From NCBI GenBank assembly GCA_900321515.1, contig ONWI01000265.1, positions 1 through 12,112 of the forward strand: a stretch of 12,112 nt of DNA. The letters are read 5' to 3'. Every line of letters starts with the position of its first letter. Positions within the stretch are counted from its first letter, which is position 1. Shown one piece after another: positions 7,422 through 12,112 of this stretch. A program made the position numbers and the translations under genes. The notes beneath the pieces were generated by a model that saw only the letters and a list, made by a program, of their open reading frames with translations, was not told the origin of the DNA and made no database searches. The stretch is from an uncultured Eubacteriales bacterium. GTDB lineage: Bacteria > Bacillota > Clostridia > Oscillospirales > Acutalibacteraceae.

Positions 7422-8663
7422 ATGAGTAAAAAAGTTGCATCCATCTTTGTGGTTGTGCTGATGATTTTTGTCTTCGCCACTCCGGTATACGCTTCGGAGG
7501 CTGACGATGACGCTGATACCGCCACCGAAACAGAATACCATCATGTGCTGGATTTCGAGGGATTGCTTTCTGAGGAAAAAAGTCAGAGCATAGAAGAAGC
7601 GGCGAATGCCATTCTGGAAAATAACGGAGTTGACCTTTTCGCTTATGTGACAGGCGATGAAATTTCTGAGCTGAAAGAGACGGGAAACTCGATATACAGC
7701 ACCTACTCCACAACTGACGCTTCGGTTGTGATGATGATTGATTCCAAAGGTGCGTATATAAAAGCATATGGCAGAGCTTCGAGTATTTTTACAAAAGAAG
7801 AGCTTAGCGCAATACTCAAGAAGTCAAAGAAGCAGGAAGGACGAGACGCCAAGCTGCTTAAATTTGTCAATCTTACCGGGAAGGCGCTCAATGAGAAGGG
7901 CGTACTTCCGATACCGCAGGGCAGATTGCTGCCCAGACTTGTAGATGACGCGGAGCTTCTCTCACAGGAAGAAAGATACGCTCTTGTAAAAAAACTGGAT
8001 GATCTGAGCGATAAATGGCAGATCGATATTGTCGTTGTCACCAACAATTCGCTGGAAGGCAAGAGCGTTGAGGCTTACGCGGACGATTTTTTTGATTACA
8101 ACGGCTACGGATACGGCGATAATAGTGACGGCATAATGTTTCTTATCAGCATGGATACGCGGGAATGGGCTATAAGTACCAATGGAACGGCGATAGATAT
8201 ATTCACTGACGACGTACAGCAGGAGATCAACGAGGACGTCGTTTCATATCTGCGCGAAGGGGATTATCTGGGAGCCTTCACTCGTTTTGCTGATCTTTGC
8301 GACAGCACCATTGAGGAATTCGTTTCATATGCAGTTTCGGATTCTGACAAATCTTCATCCGGAGGATTCATGTCGTTTGTTATTTCGGTGGTTTCGGGAC
8401 TTGTCGTGGGATTCATTGTCGCTATGGTGCTGCGCGGTCAGCTTACCAGTGTCAAGCCGCAGACTATGGCAACGGCATATGCCAAAAAGGGCAGCATGAA
8501 AATCACGGAACGCACGGATCTCTTCCTCTACCATCAAATTACCCGCGTTGCCAAACCAAAAGATTCGGACAGCAGTTCGGGACATTCCGGCGGACACTCC
8601 GGCAGCAGCGTACACACAAGTTCTTCCGGCAGGAGCCACGGCGGTTCGCACGGACATTTTTAA
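7422..8663 (+). CDS. Secreted, membrane-anchored TPM-domain protein with His-rich tail (YdjH-like)
   Basis: A 413-residue protein. Residues 1-24 form a signal peptide (MSKK, a hydrophobic core, then VYA before S25) that may be cleaved or kept as an anchor. A canonical TPM domain starts near residue 170 with RLVDDAELLSQEER, then IDIVVVTNNSLEGKSVEAYADDFF and DGIMFLISMDTREWAI (to about 300). The preceding segment, about 42-145, has the same layout in weaker form (VLDFEGLLSEEK, VDLFAYVTGDE, VVMMIDSKGAYIKAYG), so it may be a second, degenerate TPM domain. A membrane helix spans about 316-338, and the tail (381-413) is almost only Ser, Gly and His. TPM domains occur in photosystem II repair protein TLP18.3 and in YgcG/YdjH-type proteins; phosphatase activity has been reported for some. 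The gene follows the YdjG-like gene by 25 bases, so the two are surely co-transcribed. Its role as the outward-facing partner of the YdjI/G complex is inferred. Confidence 0.88.
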   Translation: MSKKVASIFVVVLMIFVFATPVYASEADDDADTATETEYHHVLDFEGLLSEEKSQSIEEAANAILENNGVDLFAYVTGDEISELKETGNSIYSTYSTTDASVVMMIDSKGAYIKAYGRASSIFTKEELSAILKKSKKQEGRDAKLLKFVNLTGKALNEKGVLPIPQGRLLPRLVDDAELLSQEERYALVKKLDDLSDKWQIDIVVVTNNSLEGKSVEAYADDFFDYNGYGYGDNSDGIMFLISMDTREWAISTNGTAIDIFTDDVQQEINEDVVSYLREGDYLGAFTRFADLCDSTIEEFVSYAVSDSDKSSSGGFMSFVISVVSGLVVGFIVAMVLRGQLTSVKPQTMATAYAKKGSMKITERTDLFLYHQITRVAKPKDSDSSSGHSGGHSGSSVHTSSSGRSHGGSHGHF

Positions 8664-8700
8664 CTGAAATTTCAATAATACTGTTATTTCCATAATGAAC

Positions 8701-8705
8701 GGGGG
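8701..8705 (+). promoter_or_regulatory. G-rich ribosome binding site favouring a GTG start
   Basis: GGGGG lies ten bases before GTG 8716 and inside the extension that would start at ATG 8695, which itself lacks an upstream Shine-Dalgarno. GTG 8716 gives a protein starting MKILITGG, the expected beginning of a Rossmann fold. Confidence 0.65.
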
Positions 8706-8715
8706 TTTGAAAGCA

Positions 8716-9615
8716 GTGAAAATTCTTATCACAGGCGGAACCACATTCGTCAGCAAATACACCGCCGAATATTTTGCGGCAAAAGAAAATGAGGTTACCG
8801 TACTTAACCGCGGAAGCAGATCGCAGGTGAAAGGTGTTGCCCATATCAATTGTGACCGTACACAATTGGGCAGCCTGCTGAGCGGAATGCATTTTGATGC
8901 CGTTTTTGACATTACCGCCTACACCGAGGAGCATGTAAGAACGCTTGTCGAATCGGGCGTTACGTTTGACGATTACATTTTCATCAGCTCCAGCGCGGTA
9001 TATCCGGAAACCAATCCCCAGCCTTTTACCGAAGAGCAACACTGCGGACACAATTCGGTCTGGGGCGATTACGGCATGAATAAACTGAGAGCTGAAGAAT
9101 ATTTGAAGCAAAATGTCCCGGGCGCGTATATACTTCGTCCGCCGTATTTCTATGGGAAATACGAAAATATCTATCGCGAGGGATTTATCTTTGACTGCGC
9201 AATGCTGGACAGACCGTTTTTCATTCCAGGGGACGGCGGAATGAAGCTGCAATTTTTCAATGTTCACGATCTGTGCCGTTTTATGGAAATACTTCTTGAA
9301 AAACACCCGGAACATCACATTTTCAATGTTGGCAACAGCGCCCCCGTAACCGTGAAGGAATGGGTGGAGCTCTGTTATCAGGCGGCGGGAAAAACGCCAG
9401 GCTTTGTCAGTGTGGATGAGTCTGTTTTTCAGCGCGATTACTTCTGCTTCCACGATTATGAATATGTTCTCGACGTTAGCAGGCAGAACGAATGGATGCA
9501 TGAAACAACGCCTCTTGAACGCGGACTGAGAGAAGAATTTGAATGGTATAAAGCCAATCCCGACAGTGTTTACTATAAAAAACCGTATATGGAATACATT
9601 GACAAAAATCTGTAA
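8716..9615 (+). CDS. Atypical SDR NAD-dependent epimerase/dehydratase-family protein
   Basis: A 299-residue cytoplasmic protein with an extended short-chain dehydrogenase/reductase fold. The N-terminal strand and nucleotide loop read MKILITGGTTFVSKY (1-15). FISSSAVYPE (about 90-98) supplies the usual Ser region, and Y119-GMN-K123 is the catalytic YxxxK pair, so a redox-active enzyme is likely. RPPYFYGKYE (near 140) and FNVHDLCRFMEILL (near 180) are typical of nucleotide-sugar epimerase-like members. The glycine motif differs from the standard TGGTGFIG: glycines 2 and 3 of the GxxGxxG are Thr10 and Ser13. The substrate cannot be told. The gene starts 52 bases after the TPM gene with no obvious promoter and ends just before a terminator, so it is probably the last gene of the operon starting at 4353; whether it works with the YdjI/G/H-like proteins is unknown. 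A long antisense frame over this gene is a shadow. Confidence 0.87.
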   Translation: MKILITGGTTFVSKYTAEYFAAKENEVTVLNRGSRSQVKGVAHINCDRTQLGSLLSGMHFDAVFDITAYTEEHVRTLVESGVTFDDYIFISSSAVYPETNPQPFTEEQHCGHNSVWGDYGMNKLRAEEYLKQNVPGAYILRPPYFYGKYENIYREGFIFDCAMLDRPFFIPGDGGMKLQFFNVHDLCRFMEILLEKHPEHHIFNVGNSAPVTVKEWVELCYQAAGKTPGFVSVDESVFQRDYFCFHDYEYVLDVSRQNEWMHETTPLERGLREEFEWYKANPDSVYYKKPYMEYIDKNL

Positions 9616-9684
9616 AAAACAACCCGGCAGGGTCACATGGCACATGGAAAAATGCCTGTGGACCCTGCCGGGTTGATATATTTT
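9614..9684. terminator. Bidirectional terminator between SDR gene and hppA
   Basis: CAACCCGGCAGGGTC (9620-9634) is perfectly complementary to GACCCTGCCGGGTTG (9661-9675), a 15-bp stem with a 26-base loop that includes the direct repeat CACATGG x2 (9634-9647). On the minus strand TTTTTT follows at once (9619-9614), an ideal terminator for hppA. On the plus strand ATATATTTT (9676-9684) makes a weaker one for the SDR operon. The SDR stop and the hppA stop converge on it. Confidence 0.93.
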
Positions 9685-9700
9685 CTGCAAAATTCTCAAA

Positions 9701-11707
<2,007 letters not shown>

Positions 11708-11729
11708 ATAATCCTTCCTTTCATGTTAG

Positions 11730-11818
11730 GGATATGCTGATTAAAGGCTCTGCCGTCGATTCCGCGCCACGAGGATACGTCTTTGAGCGGTGCGAGAATC
11801 GACTTAATCAGCGTATCC
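11730..11818 (-). ncRNA. Structured 5' leader of hppA (candidate cis-regulatory RNA)
   Basis: In minus-strand RNA order: GGATACGCTGATTAA (11818-11804) pairs with TTAATCAGCATATCC (11744-11730), 15 positions with one C-A mismatch. Directly inside, GTCGATTC (11803-11796) pairs with GAATCGAC (11762-11755). A weaker inner helix follows, and a 10-base bulge containing GGCAGAGCC lies on the 3' side (11754-11745). The terminal loop holds CGTATCC (11779-11773), a perfect complement of the 5' strand GGATACG of the basal stem, so two exclusive folds are possible. It starts about 11 bases after the predicted transcription start and ends 9 bases before the Shine-Dalgarno region. No T-tract follows, so any control should act on translation or RNA stability. 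I do not recognise it as a known riboswitch class. Confidence 0.6.
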
Positions 11819-11835
11819 ATAGAAATCCTACTCTT

Positions 11836-11864
11836 ATTTTATAAAAGTTTTTTCGTCGTGTCAA
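11836..11864 (-). promoter_or_regulatory. hppA promoter (sigma-A type)
   Basis: On the minus strand, TTGACA (-35, 11864-11859), a 17-base spacer and TAAAAT (-10, 11841-11836). Predicted start is near 11829, which gives a leader of about 122 bases, nearly all taken up by the hairpin at 11730-11818. The perfect -35 and ideal spacing make this a confident call. Confidence 0.87.
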
Positions 11865-11873
11865 TTCGCAAAA

Positions 11874-11939
11874 ATAACGAATGTGTATATTTTATTAATG
11901 TAAAATGTCTTTGAGACGCAATGAATATTTTTTCGTTAT
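11874..11939. repeat. Inverted repeat ATAACGAA / TTCGTTAT upstream of hppA promoter
   Basis: ATAACGAA (11874-11881) and TTCGTTAT (11932-11939) are perfect 8-bp inverted copies with a 50-base A+T-rich spacer, starting 10 bases upstream of the hppA -35 box. They could be paired half-sites for a regulator, or chance in A+T-rich DNA. Apart from this and a GTCT/AGAC mini-hairpin (near 11908-11918), the stretch 11865-11960 holds nothing I can name. Confidence 0.3.
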
Positions 11940-11968
11940 GGTAGTTGACTTGTTCTGTTGATTTTTAG

Positions 11969-12023
11969 CAAAGAAAATGCGATTTGCAAGGGATTACAGG
12001 AGAAATCACCATCGCAAATCGCA
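11969..12023 (-). terminator. Intrinsic terminator of the upstream minus-strand gene
   Basis: On the minus strand, TGCGATTTGC (12023-12014) pairs perfectly with GCAAATCGCA (11987-11978). An inner GGTGATT/AATCCC helix follows, with one bulged base, and then TTTTCTTT directly after the stem (11977-11970). It lies 36 bases past the stop codon of the partial gene at the right edge, so it ends that transcript before the hppA promoter. Confidence 0.82.
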
Positions 12024-12059
12024 CAATTTAAATTTATATATTTTGTATAATAGTTCTAA

Positions 12060-12112
12060 TCACTCTGCTTCTGAGATCAGATCGTTCATGTCGTAAAGTC
12101 CGGCGGGCTTTC
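12060..12112 (-). CDS. dapB: 3' end of a gene, C-terminus resembling DapB
   Basis: The last 16 codons of a minus-strand frame are visible, KPAGLYDMNDLISEAE then TGA (12062-12060), followed by a good terminator, so this is a real gene end rather than a chance frame. The GLYDMNDLI segment resembles the C-terminus of E. coli-type 4-hydroxy-tetrahydrodipicolinate reductase (GLFDMRDVL, from memory), the NAD(P)H-dependent second step of the diaminopimelate/lysine branch. Sixteen residues are little to go on, so the identity is tentative, while the existence of a gene here is well supported. Confidence 0.55.
   Translation of the reverse strand, partial: KPAGLYDMNDLISEAE

Noticed and set aside
8665..8674. 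10-bp palindrome TGAAATTTCA between the TPM and SDR genes
   Set aside because: Too short and A+T-rich to call as an operator without other support; no promoter could be placed around it.
11725..11820. Integron attC-like site (GTTAGG next to an imperfect palindrome)
   Set aside because: The required complementary core at the other end is missing and there is no integrase or cassette array; a leader RNA right after the hppA promoter explains the position better.

Overview
The window looks like chromosomal DNA from a Gram-positive gut or rumen Firmicute, probably a Ruminococcus-like member of the Clostridia. This rests on a glycogen phosphorylase next to a GH13 alpha-glucan hydrolase, a K+-dependent membrane pyrophosphatase, strong GGAGG-type ribosome binding sites, a roughly balanced base composition and sigma-A-type promoters. 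The species assignment is inference. I see no rRNA, tRNA, CRISPR array, insertion sequence or phage gene.

Left region (1-4271, + strand): the 3' part of a glycogen/maltodextrin phosphorylase gene (5' end outside the window), a 121-base gap holding a perfect 11-bp palindrome, and a complete GH13 alpha-glucanase/neopullulanase-like gene. Together they degrade alpha-glucan: phosphorolysis to glucose-1-phosphate plus hydrolysis of alpha-1,4 (perhaps alpha-1,6) bonds. A hairpin/T-tract terminator at 4228-4271 closes the block.

Middle region (4281-9684, + strand): a near-consensus extended -10 promoter starts a probable five-gene transcript. The genes are a two-helix small membrane protein of unknown function, an SPFH-domain protein with three C-terminal zinc ribbons (YdjI-like), a double zinc ribbon protein with a C-terminal membrane helix (YdjG-like), a secreted/anchored TPM-domain protein (YdjH-like) and an atypical SDR epimerase/dehydratase. 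The three middle genes match the partners that accompany pspA in the Bacillus subtilis pspA-ydjGHI membrane-stress operon, but no pspA is present here. Hairpins before the SPFH gene and between the SPFH and zinc-ribbon genes may adjust expression inside the transcript. A bidirectional terminator (9614-9684) separates this operon from the converging gene.

Right region (9701-12112, - strand): hppA, a K+-dependent membrane pyrophosphatase (probably a Na+ pump), has a consensus promoter at 11836-11864. Almost all of the deduced 5' leader is one long imperfect hairpin whose loop could also pair with the 5' strand of its basal stem. This is the best candidate in the window for an undescribed regulatory RNA. 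Beyond it are a minus-strand terminator and the last 16 codons of an upstream gene whose C-terminus resembles DapB.

Gene starts were moved to better Shine-Dalgarno sites for the SPFH gene (4865), the TPM gene (7422) and the SDR gene (GTG at 8716).
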